In this document: one piece after another, positions 26,884 through 36,025 of the stretch | How positions within the stretch are numbered: position 1 is the stretch's first letter | Layout: every line of letters starts with the position of its first letter | Assembly (NCBI RefSeq): GCF_000695625.1 | Contig: NZ_JMQI01000026.1 | Coordinates: 124,001-188,000 of the forward strand | From: Amycolatopsis rifamycinica | Lineage (GTDB): Bacteria > Actinomycetota > Actinomycetes > Mycobacteriales > Pseudonocardiaceae | Reading direction: 5' to 3' | Length of the DNA: 64,000 bases | Translations under genes and position numbers: made by a program | Notes under the pieces: model-generated | Databases searched by the model: none | What the model saw: only the letters and a program-made list of their open reading frames with translations | What the model was told of the DNA's origin: nothing

Positions 26884-27714
26884 TCAGAGAGTCATACCGC
26901 CGCCGCAGACGACGGTCTGCCCGCTCACGTAGTCCGATTCCGGCAGGCACAGCAGGGAAACCGCGCCGGCGGCCTCGGCGGGTGTGCCGGTACGGCCCAG
27001 CGGGATCATCTGCTCGGCGGCCGCGAGCAGTTGCGGGTTCACCCCGACCTTGATGTCCCGGCCGGCGACGGTGATCGTGCTGTCGCCGCCGGCTGAGGCG
27101 TCCGTCAACCGCGTGCGGATGAAGCCGAAGGCCACGGCGTTGACGGTGACGTTGTACCGGCCCCATTCCTTCGCGAGCGTCTTGGTCATCCCGAGGATTC
27201 CGGCTTTCGCGGTGGAATAGTTGACCTGCCCGGCATTGCCTCCGGTACCGGCGAGGGAGGAGACGTTGACGACCTTGCGGCAAAGGACGGGCTCGCCGGC
27301 CTCCTTGGCCTTGCGGACCGCCGCCGCGATCACCGGCTGGGCCGCGCGCAGGATGCGGAAGGGCGCGGTCAGGTGCACGTCGATGATGGCTTCCCACTGC
27401 TCGTCGGTCATCTTCTGGATGACCGAATCCCAGGTGTAACCGGCATTGTTGACGATGATGTCCACGCCGCCGAAGGTGTCGACCGCCGTGTCGACGAACC
27501 TCTGGGCGAACGCGGGGTCGGTGACGCTGCCGGCACACGCGGCCGCCACCCCGCCGCGGGCTTCCACCTCCTTGGCCACTTCCAGTGCCGGTTCGTGGTC
27601 CAAGTCGTTCACCACGACGCGGGCGCCGTCCGCGGCCAGCTTGAACGCGATCTCCCGGCCGATTCCCCGTCCGGCTCCGGTCACCAGTGCGGTGCGGCCG
27701 TCCAATTTCCCCAT
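26884..27714 (-). CDS. Short-chain dehydrogenase/reductase (probable 3-hydroxyacyl-CoA dehydrogenase)
   Basis: 276 aa from MGKLDGRTALVTGAGRGIG at 27714. Complete classical SDR: the TGAGRGIG cofactor loop (12-19), NNAG, the catalytic Ser in VVNVSSLAG, and Tyr-x-x-x-Lys in NYSTAKAG. The C-terminus ends VSGQTVVCGGGMTL. Resemblance to FabG/HSD17B4-like enzymes and its position between acyl-CoA dehydrogenase and thiolase genes suggest oxidation of a 3-hydroxyacyl-CoA with NAD. The insertion in the segment AAAVRKAKEAGEPVLCRKVV, before the catalytic Ser, is typical of actinobacterial steroid/fatty-acid SDRs. Confidence 0.9.
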   Translation of the reverse strand: MGKLDGRTALVTGAGRGIGREIAFKLAADGARVVVNDLDHEPALEVAKEVEARGGVAAACAGSVTDPAFAQRFVDTAVDTFGGVDIIVNNAGYTWDSVIQKMTDEQWEAIIDVHLTAPFRILRAAQPVIAAAVRKAKEAGEPVLCRKVVNVSSLAGTGGNAGQVNYSTAKAGILGMTKTLAKEWGRYNVTVNAVAFGFIRTRLTDASAGGDSTITVAGRDIKVGVNPQLLAAAEQMIPLGRTGTPAEAAGAVSLLCLPESDYVSGQTVVCGGGMTL

Positions 27715-27731
27715 GGGTCGAGTCCTCTCTT

Positions 27732-29333
27732 TCACGTCGTTTTCCTCCGCGCAGCCGAGCTGACCGTCCGCGGCCGCCGGATGGCCAAGCCGATCGCCAC
27801 CACGGTCAGCGCCGCACACAGCCAGGAGAAGGCATCGCCGATCACCCGGTACACCGTCACCGTCCCCCTCGTCGGCACATCCGTGATCCACGGCAGGTTG
27901 TCCCCGGTCGTGGTGTCCTGCTGGGACAGCACGTGCCCTTGCCGGTCGAAGGCCTGCGACGAGCCGTTCACGTCCGACCGGACCAGGGCGTAGCCGTTTT
28001 CGACCGCGCGCAAGCTCGCCATCTGGGTGTGGATGCGGCCCATCTCGGGCCAGTCGCCCCCGGGAACGAGCATGATGTCCGCCGCAACGTGCGCCCCAGC
28101 GGGAAAGTCCGCGTCGTAGCAGATGATGTTGGACAGGCGGCCGTACGGGGTGTCGACCACCGGTACCGGCCCGGTGCCGGCGACGTACCGCTCGAGACCG
28201 GGAATCGGGTGGTGCTTCTGGTAAGTCCACAACACCCGGCCATCCGGGCCGAGCAGCACCGTTTGGTCGCGTCCGTAAGCCGGCGCGTCATGGGTGTAGA
28301 CGTTCGCCGCGACGTTGAGGTAGATGCCTTCCTGCTGAGCGAGCGCGCCCGCTTGCGCGAGGAACGCCGGTTCGTCCTCGACTCGCACCCGCGCCGAGTT
28401 CTCCGACCAGAAGACGATCTTCGCGCCGGACCGCGCCGCCTTCCGGGTGTCGGCGAAGAGCGGGGCGTTGATCACGTCCGAGGCCGCGCGCACTTTCGCC
28501 GCGTCGAGCTTGGACACGGCTTCGAGATCGGTGGGAGCCGTACCCAGGATCCGTTCGGCTGAGGACAACGAAGCCGAGCTCGGGTTGATGCCCGCGACGC
28601 GCACGGTCGGCGAGCTCGGTGCGGGCGCGAACGCCAGCCATGCCTGTCCGAGCGCGATGACCGCGGCCAGCACGGCGGCGACGACGGCGACCGGCTTCGC
28701 GCTGCGCCACGACGTGCCGTGCTCCCAGAAGTGGTTGGCGGCGGTGGCGACCAGGCCGACCAGGAACGTGATCACGTAGGGGCCGAAGACCGAGATCACC
28801 TGGAGCAGGGCGAGGTTCTCGTGCTGGGTGACCGCCAGCAGACCGTAGGCCGTGCCGAACGGGTTGAAGCTGCCCAGCAGGTACGCGACCGTGGTCAGCG
28901 CGACGGGGAAAGCGAGCAGCCTGCCGACCCACCCCAGCCGGGGAGCCACCAGGCGATCCGTGAGGTAGGGCAGCACGACCACGGCCGAAAGGAACACCAC
29001 CCCGGCGACCACCAGCAACGTCAGCGGAACGGCGAGTTGCACGGCCCAGAAGAGGCCGCCGGCGATCAGCACCAGCAACACCGGCGCAAGGCCACGCACC
29101 GGCCGGCTGACCCGGAGGAACCTCAGCAGGAAAACCGGGAAGAACCACACGGCCAGCGCGACGTCCCACCGGCCGCCGACGGCGAACAGGTGAAAGATCA
29201 ACCCCAGGACGAGCCAGAGGTGCCGACGGTGCGGAGAAAGCCTGAGCGCCGGGCCGCCGTCGGTCCGGCGGACCGAACCGAGCAAGCGGCGGACGCCGCT
29301 CGGCGGCGCGCTATCGAGGGTGTCGGTCGACAT
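27732..29333 (-). CDS. Membrane protein with nitrilase domain, apolipoprotein N-acyltransferase-like
   Basis: 533 aa from MSTDTLDSAPPSG at 29333. The N-terminal half (about 40-245) has roughly six to seven membrane helices. The periplasmic nitrilase-fold domain (about 255-490) shows the Glu-Lys-Cys triad: Glu in VFWSENSARV, Lys in WTYQKHHPIPGLE and Cys in NIICYDADFP. A last helix is followed by a basic tail. Lnt enzymes move an acyl chain onto the N-terminal cysteine of lipoproteins. Sequence conservation with canonical Lnt is modest, and its place inside an acyl-CoA catabolic cluster is odd, so the acceptor may be something else. Confidence 0.82.
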   Translation of the reverse strand: MSTDTLDSAPPSGVRRLLGSVRRTDGGPALRLSPHRRHLWLVLGLIFHLFAVGGRWDVALAVWFFPVFLLRFLRVSRPVRGLAPVLLVLIAGGLFWAVQLAVPLTLLVVAGVVFLSAVVVLPYLTDRLVAPRLGWVGRLLAFPVALTTVAYLLGSFNPFGTAYGLLAVTQHENLALLQVISVFGPYVITFLVGLVATAANHFWEHGTSWRSAKPVAVVAAVLAAVIALGQAWLAFAPAPSSPTVRVAGINPSSASLSSAERILGTAPTDLEAVSKLDAAKVRAASDVINAPLFADTRKAARSGAKIVFWSENSARVRVEDEPAFLAQAGALAQQEGIYLNVAANVYTHDAPAYGRDQTVLLGPDGRVLWTYQKHHPIPGLERYVAGTGPVPVVDTPYGRLSNIICYDADFPAGAHVAADIMLVPGGDWPEMGRIHTQMASLRAVENGYALVRSDVNGSSQAFDRQGHVLSQQDTTTGDNLPWITDVPTRGTVTVYRVIGDAFSWLCAALTVVAIGLAIRRPRTVSSAARRKTT

Positions 29334-29414
29334 GGCTGCTCCCAACCTGGCCTGCCGGGCAGGCGAAATCCGAAGTGGTGTACCGGGCCGGTCGGCGGCC
29401 GCCTGGTCGCGCGT

Positions 29415-30617
29415 TCATCGCTCGGCCGGCCGGTAGGCGGTGACCACGGCAGCACCGCCGAGCCCGATGTTGTGCGCCAGTGCGACACCGGATCGGGTCG
29501 CCGCGGCCGGAACCTGCCGTTTCCCGGCCGTCCCGCGGAGCTGCCACGTCAGCTCCGCACACTGCGCGAGTCCCGTCGCGCCGAGGGGGTGCCCCTTCGA
29601 GATCAAGCCTCCCGACGGGTTCACCACCCACGTGCCACCGTGCGTCGTCCGTCCCGCGTCGACGAGCTCGCCGCCTTCGCCCGGTGCGCACAGCCCAAGG
29701 GCTTCGTACGTCAGCAGTTCGTTCGTCGAGAAGCAGTCGTGGAGCTCGATGACGTCCACGTCCTCGGGACCGAGGCCCGCCTGGTCGTACACCCGCTGCG
29801 CCGCGGTCCGGGACATGTGCGCTCCGACGATCGCGGCCGCGGTGCCGTCGAAGGTGTCTTCCCTGTCCGTCACCACCGACTGGCCCACCACCTCGATCGC
29901 TTGCGCTGCGAGGCCGTGGTGGTCGACGAACTCCTCACTCGCCAGAATCGCCGCGGCAGAGCCGTCCGAGGTCGGCGAGCACTGCAGCTTGGTGAGCGGG
30001 CCGACGATCGTCGGCGCGGCCAGGATTTCGTCGAGCGAGAACTCGCGTCGGAACTGCGCGAACGGGTTGTCCACCGAATGCCGGTGGTTCTTGTGCGCGA
30101 TCTTCGCGAACTGCTCGGCGGTCGTGCCGTACTTCTCCATGTGTTCCTGCCCGGCGGCGGCGAACATCCACGGAGCCATCGGCGCCCCGGGTCCGCGCGA
30201 CTCCGCGAGGGCGCGCACGTGCCGGGACAGCGGCCCTTCCCGATCCGGCCAGACCTCCGACAGCGAGCCGGGCGCCATCTTCTCGAACCCGACCGCGAGA
30301 ACGCAGTCGGCAAGTCCGCCCTTGACCGACCGCGCGGCCAGCCACAGCGCCGATGATCCGGTGGCGCAGTTGTTGTTCACGTTGACGACCGGCACGCCGG
30401 TCGCACCCAGTTCGTAGACGGCGCGCTGTCCGCTGGTGGAGTCGCCGTAGACGTACCCCGCGTACACCTCCTGGACGGCCGAGTAGTCGAGGCCGGCGTC
30501 GTTGAGCGCTGCCGTACCGGACTCGGCCACCATCGCCGGGTAGTCCCAGCCTTCGCGTCGTCCTGGCTTTTCGAACTTCGTCATCCCGACCCCGATGACG
30601 AACACCTTGCGTGGCAT
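29415..30617 (-). CDS. SCP-x type thiolase/lipid-transfer protein
   Basis: 400 aa from [19 protein letters not shown]. Thiolase signatures: nucleophilic Cys84 in [16 protein letters not shown], the His of [14 protein letters not shown], and [13 protein letters not shown] near the end. The SCP-x/Ltp branch cleaves branched-chain or sterol side-chain 3-ketoacyl-CoA to propionyl- or acetyl-CoA. It lacks the separate SCP2 sterol-carrier domain. It lies between the Lnt-like gene and the MaoC-like hydratase in the same direction, supporting degradation of a methyl-branched chain. Confidence 0.92.
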   Translation of the reverse strand: MPRKVFVIGVGMTKFEKPGRREGWDYPAMVAESGTAALNDAGLDYSAVQEVYAGYVYGDSTSGQRAVYELGATGVPVVNVNNNCATGSSALWLAARSVKGGLADCVLAVGFEKMAPGSLSEVWPDREGPLSRHVRALAESRGPGAPMAPWMFAAAGQEHMEKYGTTAEQFAKIAHKNHRHSVDNPFAQFRREFSLDEILAAPTIVGPLTKLQCSPTSDGSAAAILASEEFVDHHGLAAQAIEVVGQSVVTDREDTFDGTAAAIVGAHMSRTAAQRVYDQAGLGPEDVDVIELHDCFSTNELLTYEALGLCAPGEGGELVDAGRTTHGGTWVVNPSGGLISKGHPLGATGLAQCAELTWQLRGTAGKRQVPAAATRSGVALAHNIGLGGAAVVTAYRPAER

Positions 30618-30643
30618 GTCGATCTCCTGCCTTTCGGACTCGG

Positions 30644-31480
30644 TCAAGCAGCGAATTCGGCTCGGCCGTCGGTGAGGAGGCGCGCACCTTCTCCGTTGAC
30701 CGTGGTGAAGGCGTACCGGTCCGCCCCGAGCGACCAGACAGAGGTGCTGATCTCCTGACCGGGCCGGCCGGGGGCGCTGAACCGCACCGCCAGCCGCCGC
30801 AGCCTGCTCGGGTCGTCCGCGGCGAACGACCTGATCAGCGCGTGGGAAGCGAAAGCCATCGTGCACAAGCCGTGCACGATGATGCCGGGCAGTCCCACCC
30901 GGCGCGCGAAGTCCTCGTCGAGGTGGATGGGCATGGTGTCCCCGGACGCCTTCGCGTACCGGAAGGTCTGGTCATCGTCGAACTTCTGGACGATGGTGGC
31001 TACGGCGTCCAGGTCCTGCACCCCTTCCGGCGTGCGGTGGACGGGCGCTGTCCGCCCGACGTCGCCCTCGTGCTCGGCCTCGCGGAAGAACGCGGTGAAG
31101 TACTGTTCGTTGACCAGGTCGGCTGCTTCGTCGCGCGTCTCCACGACCGTGGTCACCACGACCCCGGAACGTCGCGAGTGGACGCCGACGACCTGCGCAC
31201 GGGTCGTCAGGACGTCGCCGGGCACGATGGGCCGGCGGATGTGGATGTCGTGCTGCCCGTGCAGGATCTTGCCGGCGACTTCCTCGGGCACGAGCGCGAG
31301 GGTTTGGCCGGCCATCGCCGAGAAGCCCGGTACGACCGCGAAGACCGGCGGAGCGAGGGTGCCGTCCAGGTGGGCGGCAATCGGGTCGTTGGTGGCTTCG
31401 GCATAGGCGACTGTCCGGTCGGCACTGACGCGGAACTCGGCCGGGTCGCTCCAGAGACCAACTCGGTTCGTGGTGAACAT
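30644..31480 (-). CDS. MaoC-like enoyl-CoA hydratase with double hot-dog fold
   Basis: 278 aa. The N-terminal hot-dog (about 5-135: [39 protein letters not shown]) lacks the full hydratase motif. The C-terminal hot-dog (about 150-270) has the R-hydratase 2 motif [19 protein letters not shown] with Asp and His, then [15 protein letters not shown]. The arrangement matches HSD17B4-type or Rv0216-like (R)-specific 2-enoyl-CoA hydratases. It would hydrate the enoyl-CoA made by the acyl-CoA dehydrogenase. It starts the - strand operon, divergent from the AraC regulator. Confidence 0.9.
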   Translation of the reverse strand: MFTTNRVGLWSDPAEFRVSADRTVAYAEATNDPIAAHLDGTLAPPVFAVVPGFSAMAGQTLALVPEEVAGKILHGQHDIHIRRPIVPGDVLTTRAQVVGVHSRRSGVVVTTVVETRDEAADLVNEQYFTAFFREAEHEGDVGRTAPVHRTPEGVQDLDAVATIVQKFDDDQTFRYAKASGDTMPIHLDEDFARRVGLPGIIVHGLCTMAFASHALIRSFAADDPSRLRRLAVRFSAPGRPGQEISTSVWSLGADRYAFTTVNGEGARLLTDGRAEFAA

Positions 31481-31629
31481 GTCCGGTACGTTAAGGACCG
31501 GCCGCGCTCTTTCCGAGAACCGTGCCTAGCGCATATGGGGACCTTCGTGCGCATGGGCCGTGTCACCCCGGCGGAGGACATCCGCCCGGCGCGTAGGTCG
31601 CCAGGTCCACCGGGAGTTATATTGCGGGC

Positions 31630-32655
31630 GTGAGCGGTTCGACGCTGCCGGGCGACATCGTCCGGCGATTGGCGCGCATCGGCGAGCAACGAGGTTTGGA
31701 CGTCGCCTCGATGCTGCGCCGGACGGGCATCCCGGTCGACGGGTCGGGTCAGCCGCTCACCACGAGGACCACGCCGACGCAGGTGGCCGAGCTGACCCAG
31801 GAGCTGTGGATCCTGACCGGGGACGAGCTCTTCGGCCTCGGCCCGGCCGCGCCGAGAGGCCTGTTCCAGCTCGTGATGCGGTCGGTGATCCACGCGCCCG
31901 ACCTGCAGGCCGCTCTCCAGCGGCTGACGGAGGCCGGCAAGGTGCATCCCGGGATGCCCGGGCTGGCGGTGTCGGTCGATGGCGAAACCGTGCACGTCGA
32001 AATCGACGTCAGCCGGCTGAACGATCCCGATCACCTCGGCGCCGAACTCCTCGCCACGCTCGTGCACCGCATGCTGGGCTGGCTCGTCGGGCGCCGCATC
32101 GCCCTGCTGGACCTGCGGCTGCCGTGGCCGGCACCCGAGTACGCGGCCGACTACGAGCGCGTGTTCGGCCGGCACCCGGCTTTCGACGCCGACCGGCTCA
32201 GCTTCGCCTTCGACAAGCGCCTGCTGACCTTGCCCTTGGTACGGGACGAAGACGAACTCGCGGACTACCTCCGCGATCAGCCGAACGTCTGGTTCACCAC
32301 CCGCGACTACGGATCGTCGACGGCCGACCACGTGCGCCGGGTCCTCGAGCGTGGCCTCCGGGGCCACTGGCCGTCCCCGGACACCATCGCCGCCCAGCTC
32401 AACGTGAGCACCCAGCACCTGCGCCGGCTGTTGCACGGCGAGCACACCTCGATCGGCCAGATCAAGGAGGACATCCTCCGCGACGCCGCCATCGCGAGCT
32501 TGGCCCGCGGTGAAGAGTCGATCGTGGCGCTGGCGCGACGGTTGGGCTTCTCCGAAGCCAGTGCGTTCCGCCGCGCGTTCCGTCGGTGGACGGGGCAGCC
32601 GCTCAGCGCGTACCGCGCCGCCGACGCCGGTGGGCCGGTTTCACCGCCCGGGTGA
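31630..32655 (+). CDS. AraC family regulator (arabinose-binding-type N-terminal domain, OruR-like)
   Basis: 341 aa, GTG start. The N-terminal ligand domain (about 20-205) carries the Arabinose_bd pattern (ELFGLGPAAPRGLFQLVMRS ... LPWPAPEYAADYERVFG). The C-terminal AraC helix-turn-helix pair (about 240-330) includes IAAQLNVSTQHLRRLLHGEH and ALARRLGFSEASAFRRAFRR then WTGQPLSAYR. The location, facing the MaoC-thiolase operon and immediately before the convergent acyl-CoA ligase gene, makes it the likely activator of acyl-chain degradation. The 149-bp divergent gap (31481-31629) holds both promoters; no clear repeat was found there. Confidence 0.9.
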   Translation: MSGSTLPGDIVRRLARIGEQRGLDVASMLRRTGIPVDGSGQPLTTRTTPTQVAELTQELWILTGDELFGLGPAAPRGLFQLVMRSVIHAPDLQAALQRLTEAGKVHPGMPGLAVSVDGETVHVEIDVSRLNDPDHLGAELLATLVHRMLGWLVGRRIALLDLRLPWPAPEYAADYERVFGRHPAFDADRLSFAFDKRLLTLPLVRDEDELADYLRDQPNVWFTTRDYGSSTADHVRRVLERGLRGHWPSPDTIAAQLNVSTQHLRRLLHGEHTSIGQIKEDILRDAAIASLARGEESIVALARRLGFSEASAFRRAFRRWTGQPLSAYRAADAGGPVSPPG

Positions 32656-32681
32656 ACCCGCTCGCCGTTGATCGGCCCTCT

Positions 32682-34490
32682 TCACCCGGCCGAAGGCGAC
32701 TTGGCCTGGTACAGCGCATCGATGTCGGCTGCGTACTTCTCGACGATGTTGTGCCGCCTCAGCTTGTTCGTCGGCGTCAGCTCGTCGCCGCCGGGAGACC
32801 AGCTGTCCGGCAGGATGCGGAAGTACTTGATCTGTTCGACGCGGGACAGCGTGGCGTTGGCCGCCAGAACGCTCGCCTCGACTTCCGCGTGCACCTCGGG
32901 CATCGCCGCGAGGGAGGCCAAGTCGTGCTCACCCGGCAAGCGCCGTTCGGCGGCGAACTTCCGGACCGCGTCGACGTCGAGGGTGACCAAGGCGACCACG
33001 TAGGGGCGCCGGTCGCCTACCGCGACGACGGAATCGGCCAGCGAACACGCGGCCAGGACGGCGTTCTCGATGTTGGCGGGCGACATGTTCTTCCCGGACG
33101 CGTTGATGATCAGCTCCTTCTTGCGGTCGACGATCGTGACGTACCCGGCGGCGTCGACCGTGCCGACGTCGCCGGTGCGGAGCCACCCGTCCGGGCCGAG
33201 TGCTTCCGCGGTCTTCGCCGGGTTCCCGCGGTAGCCGCGCATCAGGGTCGGGCTGCGCATCAGCAGCTCACCGTCCTCGGCCACCTTCACCTCGATGCCG
33301 GGCATCGGTTTCCCGACCGTCCCCGGCCGGACCGCGCCCGGGCGGTTGATCGCTCCCCCGGCCGCCGACTCGGACATCGCCCAGCCCTCGCAGAGCTCGA
33401 TCCCCAAGCTGAGGAAGAACCAGACGATGTCCGGGGCGATGGGGGCCGCGCCGGTGGCGGTCAGCCCCGACCGGTCCAGGCCGATCCGGGTGCGTAGCCG
33501 ACGCAGCACCAGCCGGTCGGCGAGCGCGCGCCGGAAGGCCAGCCGGGCGGAGACCGGGCGTCCGGCGGCCTGCCGCTCCGCAACGGCACGACCCGTGGCG
33601 AAGGCCCACTCGACCAGGCGACGGCGCGAAGCGGGCTGAGCCGCGATCGCCTGACCGAGCGCCGCTTGCATCTTGTGCCAGAACGCGGGGACGCCCAGGA
33701 AGACCGTCGGCCGCACGGCCGGGAGCACCTCGGCGATCGTCTTGAGGTCGGCGACGGTGACGACGGTGGCGCCACCGGCCATCGCGAGGTAGTGGCTGAA
33801 GTAGCGATTCGCCACGTGCGCGTCGGGGAGGTAGGAAATCAGCCGACCCTCTGCGGCGCCGGCGGCCATCTCCGGCAAGGCCAGCCCGCTGCGGAGCGAC
33901 TCCAGGATCGCGCGGTGCTCCAGTTCCACGCCCTTCGGCGGCCCGGTCGTCCCCGACGTGTAGATGATCGTGGCGAGGTCGTCCGGACCGGCGGCCCGCC
34001 AGGTGGCGTCGAAGTCGAACTCGTCGGGGCGCAGTGCCTCGAGTTCGGCCAAGGAGATGGTGCCCTCGACGCCGTCGTCCACGCAGATGATGTGCTCCAC
34101 GAGCCCACCGGCCGCCTTGATCGTGTCCGCCCATTGCCGTTCGGTGATCACCACCCGGTTGCCGGCATCGGTGAACAGGTACCCGATCTGCGTGGCGGGG
34201 CTCGTGTTGTAGATCGAGAACGGAACGGCCCCGAGATGCAGCGACGCCGTATCCACGAGGTGGAACTCGGGACGGTTGGTCAGCATGATCGCCACCGCGT
34301 CCCCCCTGCGGACACCCAGCGCGGCCAGGCCGCCGGCGATGCGCTCCACGTGCTCGGCGTACCGGCCCCAGGTCAGTTCCACAGCGCCGTCGGAACTGCG
34401 CAGGGCAATCCGCTCCCGGCACCGCAGCGCCGTTCGCTGGAAGAGTTCGGGCAGAGTCTGCCCCGCATGCCATCCGTCACCGGTGATCAC
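32682..34490 (-). CDS. Long-chain acyl-CoA synthetase (AMP-forming)
   Basis: 602 aa. P-loop-like TIIYTSGTTGPPKGVEL (about 172-188), the A5-type motif LCEGWAMSESAAGGAINRPG, the GWLRTGDVGTVDAAGYVTIVDRKKEL hinge, and a final ELTPTNKLRR segment containing the A10 lysine. The length and the VANRYFSHYLAMAGGATVV region place it with FadD15-type (group I) ligases. It activates a free fatty or branched acid with ATP and CoA and supplies the substrate for the racemase, acyl-CoA dehydrogenase, hydratase and thiolase encoded nearby. Convergent with the AraC gene (26-nt gap). Confidence 0.94.
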   Translation of the reverse strand: MITGDGWHAGQTLPELFQRTALRCRERIALRSSDGAVELTWGRYAEHVERIAGGLAALGVRRGDAVAIMLTNRPEFHLVDTASLHLGAVPFSIYNTSPATQIGYLFTDAGNRVVITERQWADTIKAAGGLVEHIICVDDGVEGTISLAELEALRPDEFDFDATWRAAGPDDLATIIYTSGTTGPPKGVELEHRAILESLRSGLALPEMAAGAAEGRLISYLPDAHVANRYFSHYLAMAGGATVVTVADLKTIAEVLPAVRPTVFLGVPAFWHKMQAALGQAIAAQPASRRRLVEWAFATGRAVAERQAAGRPVSARLAFRRALADRLVLRRLRTRIGLDRSGLTATGAAPIAPDIVWFFLSLGIELCEGWAMSESAAGGAINRPGAVRPGTVGKPMPGIEVKVAEDGELLMRSPTLMRGYRGNPAKTAEALGPDGWLRTGDVGTVDAAGYVTIVDRKKELIINASGKNMSPANIENAVLAACSLADSVVAVGDRRPYVVALVTLDVDAVRKFAAERRLPGEHDLASLAAMPEVHAEVEASVLAANATLSRVEQIKYFRILPDSWSPGGDELTPTNKLRRHNIVEKYAADIDALYQAKSPSAG

Positions 34491-34687
34491 GAGCGTGCGA
34501 CCTCCTCGTCTCGGCGCTGCATCCGCTCAACCACCGGAAGTCGCTTCCGGCAGTCCGGGATGGACAATCATCCGGAACATCACCGAGGTCGCCTAGGACC
34601 GCAGCGCGCCGCATACAGGACCGCCGCGCGCAAGCCACGGTGACCGGGACAGGTTCACCGCCGGTTCACCGCCGACGCGCCGGCGCA

Positions 34688-35206
34688 CTAGTCCAGGAAC
34701 TCGGTCATCCGCTCGCGGGACCGGGATCTGCGGGAGCGGACACCTTCGATGTAGGCGTTGCTCGCCGGCAAGTACAGCAGCACCACCCCGATCACCGTGG
34801 ACACGAAGCCGAGTACCTCGACGACGATGACGGAGACAGTCACTCCCGTGAGAGGCATCTGCCGGCCACGCCCTGCCGCACGCTCGATCAAGTCCTGGTA
34901 CTCGAGCACGGAAAAGGCTGTTGACAGCAACGCCACCAGACCCAGGACGACCGACGTGATCGTGAGAACGACACGGACGGACCTCAACCCGGTTCGCACC
35001 AGCACGCAGAGGATCCAATGCACGAAGGCCGCGGCCAGCAAAGGCGAAACCCGCAGCCCGGTCCGCTGTTCTTCGGCCACCCGGCCGGACGTCTGGGGAA
35101 TCGTCTCGTCCAACGGCAGGAAGAACAGGGCGATCAGCCAGACGGCAGCCAGCCACAGTCCGGACAGGGCCAAGATGACGGACGCGCGACGCAGGGTTTT
35201 CGGCAT
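34688..35206 (-). CDS. Small four-helix membrane protein of unknown function
   Basis: 172 aa starting MPKTLRRASVILALSG, with a GAGG-type ribosome site. Four hydrophobic helices at about 9-30, 53-72, 77-97 and 123-147, with a basic Arg/Ser-rich C-terminus (SRRSRSRERMTEFLD). Family not recognised. It follows the FHA protein gene by 27 nt in the same direction and is therefore probably the last gene of the kinase/beta-helix/FHA group. It might be a membrane partner or phosphorylation target: its tail has several Ser residues but no Thr cluster. This is inference only. Confidence 0.75.
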   Translation of the reverse strand: MPKTLRRASVILALSGLWLAAVWLIALFFLPLDETIPQTSGRVAEEQRTGLRVSPLLAAAFVHWILCVLVRTGLRSVRVVLTITSVVLGLVALLSTAFSVLEYQDLIERAAGRGRQMPLTGVTVSVIVVEVLGFVSTVIGVVLLYLPASNAYIEGVRSRRSRSRERMTEFLD

Positions 35207-35233
35207 TTCACCTCCTCAGGCGGCGGCCACACC

Positions 35234-36025
35234 TCATCCGGGGGACGGCGGTGGCTCGGGCAGTTCGAGCCATTCGAGGTCCATCGGCACCAGCGTCGTC
35301 GACAGCACCAGCTCGCGCAGCAGATTCACGGTCAGGGTCAGCCCCACCGGCTCCCCCACCTCCTCCCGCCGCAGCCCGTGCACGCCGGCGTCGGAAAGCC
35401 GTTGCCGGACCCGGGAAACGAGGTGCTCGACGCGCTTGACCGTCCAGTTCTCGTGCGGCCGCCGTTCGGCGAGCTCGGCGGCCGCCTGCTGCCGGGACAG
35501 CGGCAGCGGGTGGGGGTCGTAGCCGAGGTAGCGCTGCCCGAGCACGGCCAGCACGAGGTGCTCCTCCGGAGAGAGCCGCCACCGTTTCGGCGGCGCCGTC
35601 GGCTGCGTCGGGCGGCGCGTGGCCACCCCGGCCTCGCCGCCGGAGACGAGCAGCTCCAGCACGTGCTCACGGGTGCCGCGCAGGAACAGCGCGGTGTAGC
35701 CGTCGGCCAGCGGCAGCGGTTCGCTGTCGCGGTGCAGCAGGACGTTGTCGGACAGCCGGATCGGCGAGCGGCCGGTGTTGCTCAGCCACCAGTGGCCCCG
35801 CTCGCGCACGAGCAGCCCGTGCACCCGGCTGATCCGCACGTCCTCCTCGCCGACGCAGACGTCGACCTCGAGCCGGTTGCGCCCGAAGGTCACCCGGCTG
35901 CCGGGCGAGGGCGGCACCGCGATGCCGCCGGTGACGGTGAGCGCGCTCAACGTGCCCGGCGCGGCGTCGGCGACGCCGTGGCGCAGGCTGCGCCCGCGGT
36001 GCGGGTCGAGACGTCCGGTGCTCAC
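35234..36025 (-). CDS. FHA-domain protein with predicted winged-helix C-terminus (EmbR-like logic)
   Basis: 263 aa from the GTG at 36025, which overlaps the beta-helix stop (GTGA) and has GGAGG 5 nt upstream; a start 6 nt further out is less well spaced. The FHA domain (about 25-130) has the phosphothreonine-binding signature FGRN near 47-50, RISRVHG (64-70) and NTG (83-85). Residues about 148-240 (LSPEEHLVLAVLGQRYL, LSRQQAAAELAERRP, WTVKRVEHLVSRVRQRLSDA) look like a winged helix. It probably reads phosphothreonine made by the kinase two genes upstream and could act on DNA. No ATPase or scaffold domain is seen. Confidence 0.85.
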   Translation of the reverse strand: MSTGRLDPHRGRSLRHGVADAAPGTLSALTVTGGIAVPPSPGSRVTFGRNRLEVDVCVGEEDVRISRVHGLLVRERGHWWLSNTGRSPIRLSDNVLLHRDSEPLPLADGYTALFLRGTREHVLELLVSGGEAGVATRRPTQPTAPPKRWRLSPEEHLVLAVLGQRYLGYDPHPLPLSRQQAAAELAERRPHENWTVKRVEHLVSRVRQRLSDAGVHGLRREEVGEPVGLTLTVNLLRELVLSTTLVPMDLEWLELPEPPPSPG

